From assembly GCF_010730575.1 (NCBI RefSeq), contig NZ_AP022614.1, forward strand, positions 1,860,001 to 1,924,000: DNA of 64,000 nt, written 5' to 3'. This document shows, piece by piece, positions 55,601-64,000 of this stretch (position 1 is the first letter of the stretch; each line of letters opens with the position of its first letter). A model generated the notes under the pieces. That model ran no database searches. It was not told the origin of the DNA and worked only from the letters and a program-made list of their open reading frames with translations. Source of the stretch: Mycobacterium parmense (GTDB lineage Bacteria > Actinomycetota > Actinomycetes > Mycobacteriales > Mycobacteriaceae). Both the position numbers and the translations under genes were made by a program.

Positions 55601-58600
55601 GTGACGCGTGACGGCTTCGATGGCCTCACCCAGCCGGTCCGCCGAGAAGCCCGCGGCGTCGACGACGTGCCAGCCGAAGTCGGCGTAAGCGGCGGGCGCC
55701 ACCACCTGCCGCGGTATTCCTCCGGGCGCGGCGAACAGCGTCCGCAGGCTCTCGTGGCGCTCCACCACGTCGCCCAGCGCCGCGCCCAGGGCGTCGGCGT
55801 CCAGCGCTCCGCGCAGCCGCAACGCCACCGCGAGGTTGTAGATCGGCGAGGGCCCCTGCAGCTCGCCGAGGAACCACAACCGGTTCTGGGCGAACGACAG
55901 CGGGACCACCGCGGGCCGCCTGCCGGCCACCAGCGGCTCCAGCCGGCCCCCGCCCGCGCCCAGGCGCAGCGCCAGCTGGGCCACCGTGGGCGCCTCGAAA
56001 AGGGCGCGCACGGAAAGGCCCCCGTCCAGACCGGCGTTCACCGCCGCGATCAGGCGCATCGCCGACAGCGAATCACCGCCCAGATCGAAGAACGAGTCGT
56101 CCGCCCCGACGCGCTGCACGCCCAGCACCCGCGCGTAGATGCCGGCCAGGATCTCCTCGGCGACGGTGGCCGGCGCGCGGTAGGAGTCGACGCCCTGGTA
56201 GTCCGGCGCCGGCAGCGCGCGCCGGTCGAGCTTGCCGCTGACCGTCAGGGGCAGCTCCTCGACCGCGACGATCGCGGACGGGACCATGTAGCCCGGCAGC
56301 CGCTCGGCCAGCGCGGCGCGTGCCTTGACCGGATCCGCCGTCCCGGTGACGTATCCGACCAGGCGCTTGTCGCCGGGCCGGTCCTCGCGGGCGATCACCA
56401 CCGCCTGCTCCACCCCGTCGAGCCCGGCCAGCACGGCCTGAATCTCGCCCGGCTCGATGCGGTACCCGCGGATCTTGACCTGCTCGTCGGCGCGCCCGAG
56501 GTACTGCAGCTGCCCGTCGGGCCGCCACCGCACCAGGTCCCCGGTCCGGTACATGCGCGCCCCGGGCCGGCCGAAGGGGCAGGCGACGAACCGCGAAGCC
56601 GTCAGGCCGGTGCGGCCGACATAGCCGACGCCCACGCCGCGCCCGGCCACGTACAGCTCGCCGACCACGCCCGCCGGCACCGGCCGGAGCCGCTCGTCGA
56701 GCACGAACAGCGCCGCGGTCGACACCGGCGCACCGATCGGCGCCACGCCGGCCCCGACGGACCCCGGCTCCAGCGGGGCGCTCATCGACGCGTAGACCGT
56801 CGCCTCGGTCGGGCCGTAGGCGTTGACCACCACCCGCCCCGGCGCCCACTGGTCCACCACCTCAGCCGGGCACGCCTCCCCGCCGAGCAGCAACGCCACC
56901 GACTCCAGGCCGTGCGGGTCGAGCGCGATGACCGCCGACGGGGTTTGGGTGAGCACGTTGACCCGCTCGTCGATCAGCAGGTCGTGGAAGTCGTCCGGCG
57001 AGCCCACCACCGACTCGGGGACGACGACCAGCCGCCCCCCGCCCAGCAGCGCGGCCCAGATCTCCCACACCGAGAAGTCGAAGGCGTAGGAGTGGCACTG
57101 GGTCCACACCTGCGCCGGCGGCAGATGCGGGTGCGACGACTCCGCGAGGTGGGCCAGGTTGCGGTGGGCGACCGCCACGCCTTTGGGCGTGCCGGTGGTG
57201 CCCGAGGTGTAGATCAGGTAGGCGATGTCGTCGGGACCGGGTGCGGGCAACGCGGTGGCCGGCCGGGTGTCGACGGCGGGGTCGTCGACGTCGATCACCG
57301 TGAGGCCGCGCCCGTCGAGCCGCGGCCGCAGCTGCGCGGTGGTGAGGACCACGCGCGGCGCCGCGTCGTCGAGCATGAACTCCATGCGGGCCGCCGGCAG
57401 CGCCGGGTCGATCGCGAGGTACGCCGCGCCGGCCTTGAGCGCCGCCAGCATGGCCACGACGGCCCGGGCGGAGCGTTCCAGCAGCAGCGCCACGCACGCG
57501 CCGGGGCCCACACCGCGCTCGGAGAGCAGGTGCGCCAACCGGTTCGCCGCTTCGTCGAGTTGCCGGTACGTCATGTCCCGGCCCGCGAAGGTCACCGCCA
57601 CCGCCTCCGGGGCGCGGGCGACCTGGGCGGCGAACATCACGGGCACCGACACCGCGGCCGCGGCGTCCTGGTTGCACACGGCGCGGTTGCCCACGTCGTC
57701 CAGGTGCGCGTGCTCGGCCTGATCGAGCACGTCCACCGACGAGAGGCGGCGCGCCGGGTCGGCGGTCATCGCCACCAGCACCCGCCGCAGCCGCTCGATG
57801 AGCACCTCGATGCTGGCGGCGTCGAACACGTCCGTCCGGAACTCCACCGCCCCTTCGATTCCGGTGGGCTCACCGCCGCGGTTCCAGCGTTCGGCCAGCG
57901 AGAACGCCAAGTCCACGCGGGCCGTCCCGGTGTCCAGCGGCAGCTGGGTGATCTGCAGATCGCCCAGGGCGACGGCGATGTGGTCGCTGGCCTCGGCGGG
58001 CAGATTCCGCCACGCCAGCATCACCTGGACCAGGGGGTGGTGGGTCAGCGACCGGGTGGGGTTTAGCCGGTCCACGACGACTTCGAAAGGCACGTCCTGG
58101 TGCTCGTAGGCGGCCAGGCTGCGCGTGCGCACCTGAGCCAGCACCTCGGCGACCGTGGGATCGCCGGCCAGCTCGACCCGCAACACCAGCGTGTTGACGA
58201 AGAAGCCGACCAGCTCGTCGAGGGCCGGGTCGCGGCGGCCTCCGATCGGGAATCCCACCGCCACATCGGAACTCGCGCTGAGCTTGGCCAGCAGCACGGC
58301 CAGCGCGGCCTGGACCACCATGAAGCTGGTGGCGTTGTGCGCGCGGGCCACCCGCGCGATCCGTTGCTGCAGCTCGACGGGCCACTCGAGCGTGACGCTG
58401 GCACCGCGTTGGTCGGCCACGGGCGGGTACGGCCGATCGGTCGGCAGCTGCAACCGCTCGGGCATCCCCGCCAGCGCCTCGCGCCAGTACGCCAGCTGCG
58501 CGGCGATCAGGCTGCCCGGGTCGTCGAGGTCGCCGAACTGCGCGCGCTGCCACAGCGTGTAGTCGATGTACTGCACCGGCAGGTCGGGCCAACCGGGCGC

Positions 58601-61600
58601 CTGCCCGGCGCACCGGCTGGGGTAGGCGACGCCCAGGTCGTGCACCAGCGGCGCGAGCGACAAACCGTCGGCGGCGATGTGGTGCACCACGGCCACCAGC
58701 ACATGCTCGTCCTCGCCGACGCGGAAAAGCCTTGCCCGCATGGGGATCTCGGTCGCCAGATCGAAGTGGTGCCGCGCCACCTCGCCGAGCGCCTCGGCTA
58801 CCCGGGCCTGCGGCCAGCCCGTGGCATCGACGATCTCCCAGCCGAAGTCGGCGTCCGCGGCTTGGACCACCAGCTGCCGCGGTATCCCTTCGGGCGCCGC
58901 GAACAGCGTGCGCAGGCTCTCGTGCCGCGCCACGACGTCGGCCAGCGCCGCGCCCAGCGCCTCGGCATCGAGCGGTCCGCACAACCGCAGCGCCACCGCC
59001 ATGTTGTAGATCGCGGAGGGCCCTTGCAGCTGGTCGAGGAACCACAACCGGTTCTGGGAGAACGACAACGGGACGACCGCGGGCCGCTCGACCGCCACCA
59101 GCGGGTCCAGCCGCCCCTCGTCCCCGCCGATCCGCGGCGCCAGCCGGGCCACGGTGGGCGCCTCGAAGAGCGTGCGCACCGACAGGCCGGCGTCCAGGCC
59201 GGCGTTGACCGCCGCGACCAGGCGCATCGCCGACAGCGAATCCCCGCCCAGGTCGAAGAACGAGTCGTCCACGCCGACCCGCTCCACGCCCAGCACCTGG
59301 GCGTAGATTCCGGCGAGGATCTCCTCGGTGAGGCTGCCCGGGGCGCGGTAGTGGCCCGAGTCCTGGTATTCCGGCGCCGGCAGGGCGCGGGTGTCGAGTT
59401 TGCCGTTGACGGTCAGCGGCAGCGCGTCCAGCGCGACCACCGCGGCCGGAACCATGTAGGCCGGCAGCCGCTCGGCCAGCGCCGCGCGCACGGCGGCCGG
59501 ATCCGCGGTCCCGGTCACATAACCCACCAGCCGCTTGTCGCCGGGGTGGTCCTCGCGCGCGATCACCGCGGCGCCCTCGACGCCGTCGACGGCGGCCAGC
59601 GCCGCCTGGACCTCGCCGAGCTCGATGCGGTAGCCGCGGATCTTGACCTGCTTGTCGGCGCGCCCGACGTAGCACAGCTGCCCGTCCGGACCCCACCACA
59701 CCAGGTCTCCGGTCCGGTACATCCGGGCGCCGGGCGCCCCGTACGGGCAGGCCACGAACCGCGTCGCGGACAGGCCCGCCCGGCCCACGTAGCCGTCCGC
59801 CAGCCCGGCGCCCGCCACGTACAACTCCCCCACCACACCGGCCGGCACCGGGCGCAGCCAGCCGTCGAGCACGAAGAAGCCCAGGTGGGCCAGCGGCACC
59901 CCGATGGGGCTGACGGTGCCGTCGACGTCACCGGCCGCGATCTCGCGGAACGACGCATGCACCGTGGTCTCGGTGATGCCGTACATGTTGATCAGCCGCG
60001 GCATCCCGGGGTGGTTGTCCAGCCAGGGCCGCAGGCGCGGCGGTTCGAGCGCCTCGCCGCCGAACACCACAGCCTCGAGCTTGAGCTGGGGTTGCGGCTC
60101 GGGTTGGACGGCGTCGGCGCTTTGCAGCGCGTAGAACGCCGACGGGGTCTGGCTCAACACGCTGACCTGCTCGGCCGCCAGCAGGGCGTGCAGGTCCTCC
60201 GGCGACCGGACGACCGCATCGGGCACCACCACCAGCCGCCCGCCGTACAGCAGCGCGCCCCAGATCTCCCACACCGAGAAGTCGAACGCCAGCGAGTGGC
60301 ACTGCGTCCACACCTGTCCGGCCAGCTCGAGGTCGGCGTCCAGGCTCTCCAGCAGCCGGGTCACGTTGCGGTGCGGGATCGCCACCCCCTTGGGGGTGCC
60401 CGTCGTGCCGGACGTGTAGATGATGTAGGCGGTGTCGTCGGGGGAAGGTGCGCGCAGCGCGGTGCTGGGCTGGCTGTCGACGGCGGGGTCGTTGACGTCG
60501 ATCACGGTCAGGGCGCACCCGTGCAGCCGGTCGGCCAGACCCGCCGTGGTGACCGCGGCCACCGGCGCCGAATCGTCGAGGACGAACCGCATCCGCGCCG
60601 CCGGCACCGCCGGGTCGATCGGCACGTACGTCGCCCCGGTCTTGAGCACCGCCAGCATCGCCACGATCGCGTCGGCACTGCGGGGCAGCAACAGCGCGAC
60701 GCGCCGCCCCGCCCCGACACCGTGGGCGGCCAGCAGGTGCGCCAGCCGGTTCGCCGCGTCGTTCAGCTTGCGGTAGGTCAGCGACACGCCGCCGGACGTC
60801 ACCGCCACCGCCTCCGGCGCGCGCGCCACCTGCGCGCCGAACGCCACCGGAATCGACACCGGCACCCGCGTCGGCCCGGTCAGTCCCGCCCGGTTGCCCC
60901 AGCGGTCCAGGCGCAGGCGCTCGCCGTCGTCCAGCACGTCGATCGACGACAACCTCCGCCCCGGGTCGGCGACCATGACCGCCAGCACCCGCTCCAGTCG
61001 CTCGATCAGGGTCGCGACGCGGGCCGCGTCGAACACCTCGGTGTCGTACTCGACGCGCAGACCGAGTTCGGTACCCGGCAGCGCCTGGATCGCGAGCGGG
61101 TAGTGGTTGTACTCGCGGTGGGTGAAGTCGGTGATGGCGAGCCCGTCGGCGCCGGACAGCGCCGCGGCGTCCAGCGGGTAGTTCTCATAGACGAAGAACG
61201 TGTCGAAAAGCTGCTCCTGGCCGGTGACGCGGTGCAGCTCGCTCAGGGCCAGGTGCTGGTGCTCGAGCGTCTGGTTGTAGGCGTCCTGCAGCTGGTCGAT
61301 CAGGTCGACGGTGGTGGTGGCCGCGTCGACGCGCGCCCGCACCGGCACGGTGTTGATGAACAGCCCCACCATCGAGTCCGCCCCGAGCACCTCGGGGGGC
61401 CTGCCCGACACGGTCGTGCCGAAGGCGACGTCGTGCCGGCCGGTCAACCACGTCAGCAGCTGCGCCCAGGCTGCCTGCAGCACGGTGCTGACGGTGGTGT
61501 GATGCGAGCGCGCCAGGTCGCCGAGCCCGCGCGTGGTCTGCTCGGCCACCCGGAACGACGCGACCCCCCGCGGGCCCGGTTCCGGCCGGCCCGGCGGACC

Positions 61601-62206
61601 CACCAGTGTGGGTTCGTCGAAACCGGCCAGCACCTCCCCCCACGCCGCGCGCGCGGCGTCGAGGTCGCGGCCGGCCAGCCAGGTGACGAACCTGCGATAC
61701 GGGACCGGCGCGGGTAGCCGCTGCCCGTAGTAGCCCGCGAAGATCTCGCCCAGCAGGATCGGCAGCGACCACCCGTCGAGCACGATGTGGTGATTGGTCA
61801 GCACCAGCCGGTGCTGGTCCTGCGCGGTCGCGATGAGCGCGGCCCGGAAGGCCGGCTGGCGCGCGATGTCGCAGACCGCAGCGCGTTCCTCGGCGCACAC
61901 CTGCTCGATCTGCCCGGCGAGACCGGGTCCGCCGTCGCCGAGGTCGACGTAGCGCCACGGCACGACGGGATCGGCCGGGATGATCTGGACCGGCTTGTCG
62001 AACTTCTCGGAGAACCGGGCCGCCAGGTTCGGGTGACGGACGCCCACCGCCTGCACCGCGTCGCGCAGGCGATGCCTGTCGAGCCGGCCGCTCAACGCGA
62101 TCTGAAGCTGCACCGCGTACACGTCGTCGTCCCCGTGCGCGGTGCTGGCATGGAAGAGCAGCCCCTGCTGTAGGGGCGTCAGCGGTAGGACGTCAGCTAT
62201 CCGCAT
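49646..62206 (-). CDS. Non-ribosomal peptide synthetase, C-A-T-C-A-T-C-A-T-E-C-T
   Basis: A 4186-residue synthetase. Approximate domains: C1 1-430, A1 450-950, T1 985, C2 1045-1500, A2 1520-2000, T2 2045, C3 2105-2565, A3 2580-3075, T3 3118, E 3185-3625, C4 3652-4060, T4 4125. All C and E domains keep HHxxxDG (HHIVLDG, HHIAADG, HHLAVDG). The T domains have LGGDS. A1 and A3 share the pocket code D-F-W-S-V-G-M-V-H-K, which is threonine-like; A2 gives D-F-W-T-L-G-A-V-Y-K, which I cannot assign. C1 and C4 ([13 protein letters not shown]) have the form that follows an E domain. The C-terminal C4-T4 has no A domain, and there is no thioesterase or reductase. The ATG overlaps the upstream synthetase gene by 14 nt. 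Confidence 0.95.
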   Translation of the reverse strand: MRIADVLPLTPLQQGLLFHASTAHGDDDVYAVQLQIALSGRLDRHRLRDAVQAVGVRHPNLAARFSEKFDKPVQIIPADPVVPWRYVDLGDGGPGLAGQIEQVCAEERAAVCDIARQPAFRAALIATAQDQHRLVLTNHHIVLDGWSLPILLGEIFAGYYGQRLPAPVPYRRFVTWLAGRDLDAARAAWGEVLAGFDEPTLVGPPGRPEPGPRGVASFRVAEQTTRGLGDLARSHHTTVSTVLQAAWAQLLTWLTGRHDVAFGTTVSGRPPEVLGADSMVGLFINTVPVRARVDAATTTVDLIDQLQDAYNQTLEHQHLALSELHRVTGQEQLFDTFFVYENYPLDAAALSGADGLAITDFTHREYNHYPLAIQALPGTELGLRVEYDTEVFDAARVATLIERLERVLAVMVADPGRRLSSIDVLDDGERLRLDRWGNRAGLTGPTRVPVSIPVAFGAQVARAPEAVAVTSGGVSLTYRKLNDAANRLAHLLAAHGVGAGRRVALLLPRSADAIVAMLAVLKTGATYVPIDPAVPAARMRFVLDDSAPVAAVTTAGLADRLHGCALTVIDVNDPAVDSQPSTALRAPSPDDTAYIIYTSGTTGTPKGVAIPHRNVTRLLESLDADLELAGQVWTQCHSLAFDFSVWEIWGALLYGGRLVVVPDAVVRSPEDLHALLAAEQVSVLSQTPSAFYALQSADAVQPEPQPQLKLEAVVFGGEALEPPRLRPWLDNHPGMPRLINMYGITETTVHASFREIAAGDVDGTVSPIGVPLAHLGFFVLDGWLRPVPAGVVGELYVAGAGLADGYVGRAGLSATRFVACPYGAPGARMYRTGDLVWWGPDGQLCYVGRADKQVKIRGYRIELGEVQAALAAVDGVEGAAVIAREDHPGDKRLVGYVTGTADPAAVRAALAERLPAYMVPAAVVALDALPLTVNGKLDTRALPAPEYQDSGHYRAPGSLTEEILAGIYAQVLGVERVGVDDSFFDLGGDSLSAMRLVAAVNAGLDAGLSVRTLFEAPTVARLAPRIGGDEGRLDPLVAVERPAVVPLSFSQNRLWFLDQLQGPSAIYNMAVALRLCGPLDAEALGAALADVVARHESLRTLFAAPEGIPRQLVVQAADADFGWEIVDATGWPQARVAEALGEVARHHFDLATEIPMRARLFRVGEDEHVLVAVVHHIAADGLSLAPLVHDLGVAYPSRCAGQAPGWPDLPVQYIDYTLWQRAQFGDLDDPGSLIAAQLAYWREALAGMPERLQLPTDRPYPPVADQRGASVTLEWPVELQQRIARVARAHNATSFMVVQAALAVLLAKLSASSDVAVGFPIGGRRDPALDELVGFFVNTLVLRVELAGDPTVAEVLAQVRTRSLAAYEHQDVPFEVVVDRLNPTRSLTHHPLVQVMLAWRNLPAEASDHIAVALGDLQITQLPLDTGTARVDLAFSLAERWNRGGEPTGIEGAVEFRTDVFDAASIEVLIERLRRVLVAMTADPARRLSSVDVLDQAEHAHLDDVGNRAVCNQDAAAAVSVPVMFAAQVARAPEAVAVTFAGRDMTYRQLDEAANRLAHLLSERGVGPGACVALLLERSARAVVAMLAALKAGAAYLAIDPALPAARMEFMLDDAAPRVVLTTAQLRPRLDGRGLTVIDVDDPAVDTRPATALPAPGPDDIAYLIYTSGTTGTPKGVAVAHRNLAHLAESSHPHLPPAQVWTQCHSYAFDFSVWEIWAALLGGGRLVVVPESVVGSPDDFHDLLIDERVNVLTQTPSAVIALDPHGLESVALLLGGEACPAEVVDQWAPGRVVVNAYGPTEATVYASMSAPLEPGSVGAGVAPIGAPVSTAALFVLDERLRPVPAGVVGELYVAGRGVGVGYVGRTGLTASRFVACPFGRPGARMYRTGDLVRWRPDGQLQYLGRADEQVKIRGYRIEPGEIQAVLAGLDGVEQAVVIAREDRPGDKRLVGYVTGTADPVKARAALAERLPGYMVPSAIVAVEELPLTVSGKLDRRALPAPDYQGVDSYRAPATVAEEILAGIYARVLGVQRVGADDSFFDLGGDSLSAMRLIAAVNAGLDGGLSVRALFEAPTVAQLALRLGAGGGRLEPLVAGRRPAVVPLSFAQNRLWFLGELQGPSPIYNLAVALRLRGALDADALGAALGDVVERHESLRTLFAAPGGIPRQVVAPAAYADFGWHVVDAAGFSADRLGEAIEAVTRHPFDLAAEIPLRAQLFRVADDDHVLVAVVHHIAADGASIAPLVRDLGVAYASRCAGEAPGWQRLPVQYVDYTLWQRAQLGDLSDSHSRIAAQLAYWEDALAGMPERLVLPTDRPYPPVADYRGAQVAVDWPAELQQRVARVAREHNATSFMVVQAALAVLLAKLSASSDVAVGFPIAGRRDPALDELVGFFVNTLVLRVELAGDPSVAELLAQVRTRSLAAYEHQDVPFEVLVERLNPARSLTHHPLVQVMLAWQNWQGANPGEAGDPNAGLALGDLEVTPLPVDTRTARVDLSFSLNERRSESGDPTGIGGVVEYRTDVFDAASVTALVDRLRRVLDAMTTDPQRRLSSVDVLDERERARLEGWGNRAESPQTVPVQPIPALFAAQVARTPGAAAVTFEGRSLTYAELDGAANRLANLLAGRGVGPGQRVALLFSRSIEAIVGIFAVLKTGAAYVPIDPAVPAARIDFVLDDSAPIAAVTTAEFAGRLDGRDLFVVEVDDPAVDAEPTTNALPGPAPDDIAYLIYTSGTTGTPKGVAVPHRNVARLLATLDAEMGLAQRVWSQSHSLAFDFSVWEIFGALLHGGRLVVVPDAVARSPEDFRALLVAERVSVLSQTPAAFYALQSADALQPDSGPRLALEAVVFGGEALEPLRLRPWLDKHPGLPRLINMYGITETTVHASFREIVADDVHSTVSPIGVPLAHLGFFVLDGWLRPVPAGVVGELYVTGAGLAYGYVGRAGLSATRFVACPFAEPGARMYRTGDLVAWGADGQLRYVGRADEQVKIRGYRIELGEVRAALAALDRVEQAVVIAREDRPGDKRLVGYITGQVDPAGARAALAERLPAYMVPAAVVALDALPLTPNGKLDTRALPAPEYQDTGHYRAPATPLEEILAGIYAQVLGLERVGVDESFFELGGDSILSMQVVARARAAGVVCRPRDIFVEQTVSGLARVAGVVDGADDAIDEGVGPVPATPIIWWLHSVDGPVEQFNQTMVLQAPAGVSEADAVLVVQALIDRHAMLRLRVDDDGAGGWSLEASEVGSVDARACLLAVEELSDDAVVRARSRLNPAAGIVLSALWAESTGQLALIVHHLAVDGVSWRILLEDMNIALSQHRGGQQVVLPAPGTSFARWAALLAEYAHRPDVVGQADAWRRIAATKPALPAVRPGVDTFATAGNLAALLDAETTRMLLGEVPAAFRAGVHDILLIAFALAWAQFLGTGGAPIGIDVEGHGRDEELAGPGERIDLSRTVGWFTAKYPVALRVGTLDWAQVVAGDAALGAVIKDAKEQLRGVPDPLSYGALRYLNGEVDLGESDPPIGFNYLGRLGAASDASGDMWRACRDSWSVTAAAVAIPMPLAHTVELNAGTVDSETGPQLQAGWTWAPSALEHAQVSRLSRLWFDALTGICAHVRDGGGGLTPSDVAPARLSQQQLDALCRQYAVGDVLPLTPLQQGLLFHAGAAQVNDDHVYAVQLDIALSGPLDEHRLREAVQTVATRHPNLLARFCPQFDEPVQVVPADPVAPWRYVELEAGGLDADQQVERVCAAERAAVCEIADGGPAFRAALIRTGDDRHRFVLTNHHIVLDGWSLPILLRELFACYFGQWLPAAVPYRRFFTWLAGRDRDAARAAWREAMAGFDTPTLVGPPDRLGLGRRGVEAVRIPEQTTSAVGELARSCHTTVNTVLQAAFAQLLMGWTGQRDVAFGAVISGRPAEVAGADSMVGLLINTVPVRATVGEATTTEDLLAQLQSAHNHTLEHQHLGLGEIHRVTGHKTLFDTVFVYENYPIDTAALSGVDGLAVTGLTNRDHYHYPLTIQAVPGRELDLRVQYRADVFDAATIAALVERFERLLVAMTAEPTRPLASMDLVEGGRHARFAGCAHPAALPAPEPPAGEARRDPSTWVEQILASIYAQVLGVDRVGIDESFFDLGGDSLSALRVVAAINAAIDARLGVQALVEAPTVAGLSRRLDSPAGAVAELPAVSPAADL

Positions 62207-64000
62207 ACTGCCGCTGCAACTCGTCGATCTGCTGCTGGGTGAGGCCGGCAGCGATATCCGAAGGTGTCAACCCGCCCCCGCCGCCGCGCACATGCGCACA
62301 GATGCCGGCCAGGGCGTCGAACCACAATCGGCTCAACCGGCTGACCTGCGCCTCGTTCAGGGCGGAGGGCGCCCACTTCCACCCGGCGTGCAGGTAGGGG
62401 CCGGTGTAGGCGTCCACCGTCGCGGCGTTGAGCTCGACGGTGTGCGCCAGCGGCATGGGCAACCGCGCGCTGGCGTCGATCAGGGACAGGCCGTCCTCGC
62501 AGATCTCCCACATGTCACCGGACGCCTCGGTCCCCGCCGCTGCGCGCCCGAGATAGTTGAACGCGATCGGCGGGTCGGAGCCGTCGAGGTCGACGTCGTC
62601 GTTCAGGTAGCGAAGGACGCCGTAGGTCAATCCGTCCGGCAGGGCCCGAAGCTGCTCTTTGGCGTCTTTGACCACCGCGCCCAGCCCCGCGTCACCGGCC
62701 ACCACCTGAGCCCACGACAGCCCGCCGACGTCGATCGCGACGGGGTACTTGGTGGTGAACCACCCGACGGTGCGGGAGAGGTCGACGTCATCGGCCAACT
62801 CCTCCTGGCGCCCGTGCCCCTCCACGTCGATCACGACCGGCGCGCCGGCGGTGCCCAGGAACTCCGCGCAGGCCAAGGCGAACGCGATCAACAGGATCTC
62901 GTGGATTCCGGCGTGGAACGCGGCCGGCACCTCGCCCAGCAGCATGCGGCTCGTCTCGACGTCGAGCTGCGCGGCCAGGTTGCCGGCGCTGACGTAGGTG
63001 TCCACCGCGGGCTGCACCGCCGGCAGCGCGGAGGGCATCGCCGCGATGCGTTGCCAGGTCTCGGCCTGCCCGACGACGTCGGGGCGGTGCGCGTGCTCGG
63101 CCAGCAGCGAGGCCCACCGCGCGAACGACGTCCCCGGCGCCGGCAGCACCAGCTGCTGGCCGCCACGGTGCTGGGCCCAGGCGAGGTTGAGGTCCTCGAG
63201 CAGGATCCGCCACGACACCCCGTCAACGGCGAGGTGGTGGACGATCGCCACCAGGCGGCCCGTGGAGGCGACCCACAGCGCGCTCAGCATCACCCCGGCG
63301 GCCGGGTTCAACCGCGACCGCGCCTCGATCAGGGCCTCCTCCGAGAGCACCTGCACCGCGTGCAGGCAGTGCCGGGCGTCCACCGACCCCGGCTCGGGCA
63401 CCTGCAACGACCACGCGCCGTCGGCCCCCTCGTCGACGCGCAGCCGCAGCATCGCATGCCGATCCAACAGGGCCTGCAGCACAACCACCACGTCGGCCTC
63501 GGTCGTTCCGACGGGCGCCTGTACCACGACGGTCTGGTTGAACTGGTCGACGGGGCCGTCGATGCTGTGCAGCCAGGAGATGATCGGCGTGGGCACCACC
63601 GGGCCCACCCCCTCGTCGATCGCGTCGGCGGCACCGTCGACCACCGCGGCGACCCGGGCCAGCCGGGCCACGGTCTGCTCGACGAAGATGTCGCGCGGCC
63701 GGCACACCACCCCCGCGGCGCGCGCCCGGGCCACCACCTGCATCGACAGGATGCTGTCGCCGCCGAGCTCGAAGAACGACTCGTCGACCCCGACGCGTTC
63801 GAGCCCGAGCACCTGCGCGTAGATGCCGGCCAGGATCTCTTCCACCGCGTCGGCAGGGGGGCGATATTGCCCGCCGTCCTGGTACTCCGGCGCCGGCAGC
63901 GCGCGGGTGTCGAGCTTGCCGTTGACCGTCAGCGGCAGCGCGTCCAAAGCCACCACCGCGGCCGGGACCATGTAGGCCGGCAACCGCTCGGCCAGCGCGG
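62193..64000 (-). CDS. Non-ribosomal peptide synthetase, A-T-E end (5' part outside window)
   Basis: The frame is open to the window edge, beginning inside the end of an adenylation domain ([19 protein letters not shown], then [15 protein letters not shown]). A T domain ([13 protein letters not shown]) and a complete epimerisation domain ([18 protein letters not shown]) follow. The protein ends [25 protein letters not shown] split over the last helix, a likely donor docking segment for the C1 domain of the next protein. The module therefore hands over a D-configured residue. The residue it selects cannot be read, as the A-domain pocket lies outside the window. Confidence 0.93.
   Translation of the reverse strand, partial: ALAERLPAYMVPAAVVALDALPLTVNGKLDTRALPAPEYQDGGQYRPPADAVEEILAGIYAQVLGLERVGVDESFFELGGDSILSMQVVARARAAGVVCRPRDIFVEQTVARLARVAAVVDGAADAIDEGVGPVVPTPIISWLHSIDGPVDQFNQTVVVQAPVGTTEADVVVVLQALLDRHAMLRLRVDEGADGAWSLQVPEPGSVDARHCLHAVQVLSEEALIEARSRLNPAAGVMLSALWVASTGRLVAIVHHLAVDGVSWRILLEDLNLAWAQHRGGQQLVLPAPGTSFARWASLLAEHAHRPDVVGQAETWQRIAAMPSALPAVQPAVDTYVSAGNLAAQLDVETSRMLLGEVPAAFHAGIHEILLIAFALACAEFLGTAGAPVVIDVEGHGRQEELADDVDLSRTVGWFTTKYPVAIDVGGLSWAQVVAGDAGLGAVVKDAKEQLRALPDGLTYGVLRYLNDDVDLDGSDPPIAFNYLGRAAAGTEASGDMWEICEDGLSLIDASARLPMPLAHTVELNAATVDAYTGPYLHAGWKWAPSALNEAQVSRLSRLWFDALAGICAHVRGGGGGLTPSDIAAGLTQQQIDELQRQYADS

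Noticed and set aside
49898..61717. Three long plus-strand open frames across the NRPS
   Set aside because: They mirror the repeated NRPS modules, have no domain motifs and show Arg/His/Gln-rich composition typical of antisense frames in high-GC DNA.

Overview
The window comes from a slow-growing Mycobacterium. Three things point there. The housekeeping gene order matches, in mirror image, the Mycobacterium tuberculosis stretch from cydA (Rv1623c) back to bioF1 (Rv1569); Rv numbers are from memory. GC content is high throughout. There are two PE_PGRS genes, a family found in M. tuberculosis, M. marinum, M. kansasii and relatives but largely missing from M. avium. No rRNA, tRNA, CRISPR, insertion sequence or prophage was seen. 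The species cannot be named from the sequence alone.

Core region (1-39158). cydA-cydB-cydD-cydC (+) encode cytochrome bd oxidase and its ABC exporter. Then on the minus strand come an MprF-like membrane protein, tesB and pykA, two small membrane proteins, and trpE-TIGR02234-trpC-trpB-trpA-lgt, with several ATGA/GTGA stop-start overlaps. Between trpE and the his operon lie bcpB, a DUF5994 gene, chaA and a Ser/Thr kinase fused to an extracellular TPM domain. The his operon hisD-C-B-H-A-impA-F-I (-) follows, then a Ddn-like reductase (+), a 0.7-kb composite minisatellite, and the NAD operon nadA-B-C (-). nadA is divergent from its probable repressor nrtR, and a perfect inverted repeat sits over both -10 boxes. 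A lipase-family gene and the biotin genes (bioF-bioD-RNA-ligase-like; bioB-bsaP-DUF2567) close the core. The M. tuberculosis prophage phiRv1 region between bioB and bioD is absent.

Accessory region (39159-64000). Synteny ends just upstream of bioF, where bioA would be expected. Two PE_PGRS genes (-) are followed by a Mas-type polyketide synthase (+) with an apparently dead ketoreductase, an ICMT-family methyltransferase (+), and, tail to tail with them, a very large non-ribosomal peptide synthetase (-). The synthetase spans at least two polypeptides. The partial upstream one ends A-T-E. The complete 4186-residue one reads C-A-T-C-A-T-C-A-T-E-C-T, ending without an adenylation or thioesterase domain. 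I infer an epimerised peptide natural product, possibly lipidated; the lipid link rests only on the PKS being next door.

The core operons supply tryptophan, histidine, NAD and biotin. trpF is absent, and the PriA-type HisA is expected to do its job. trpD, hisG, hisE and bioA must lie elsewhere.
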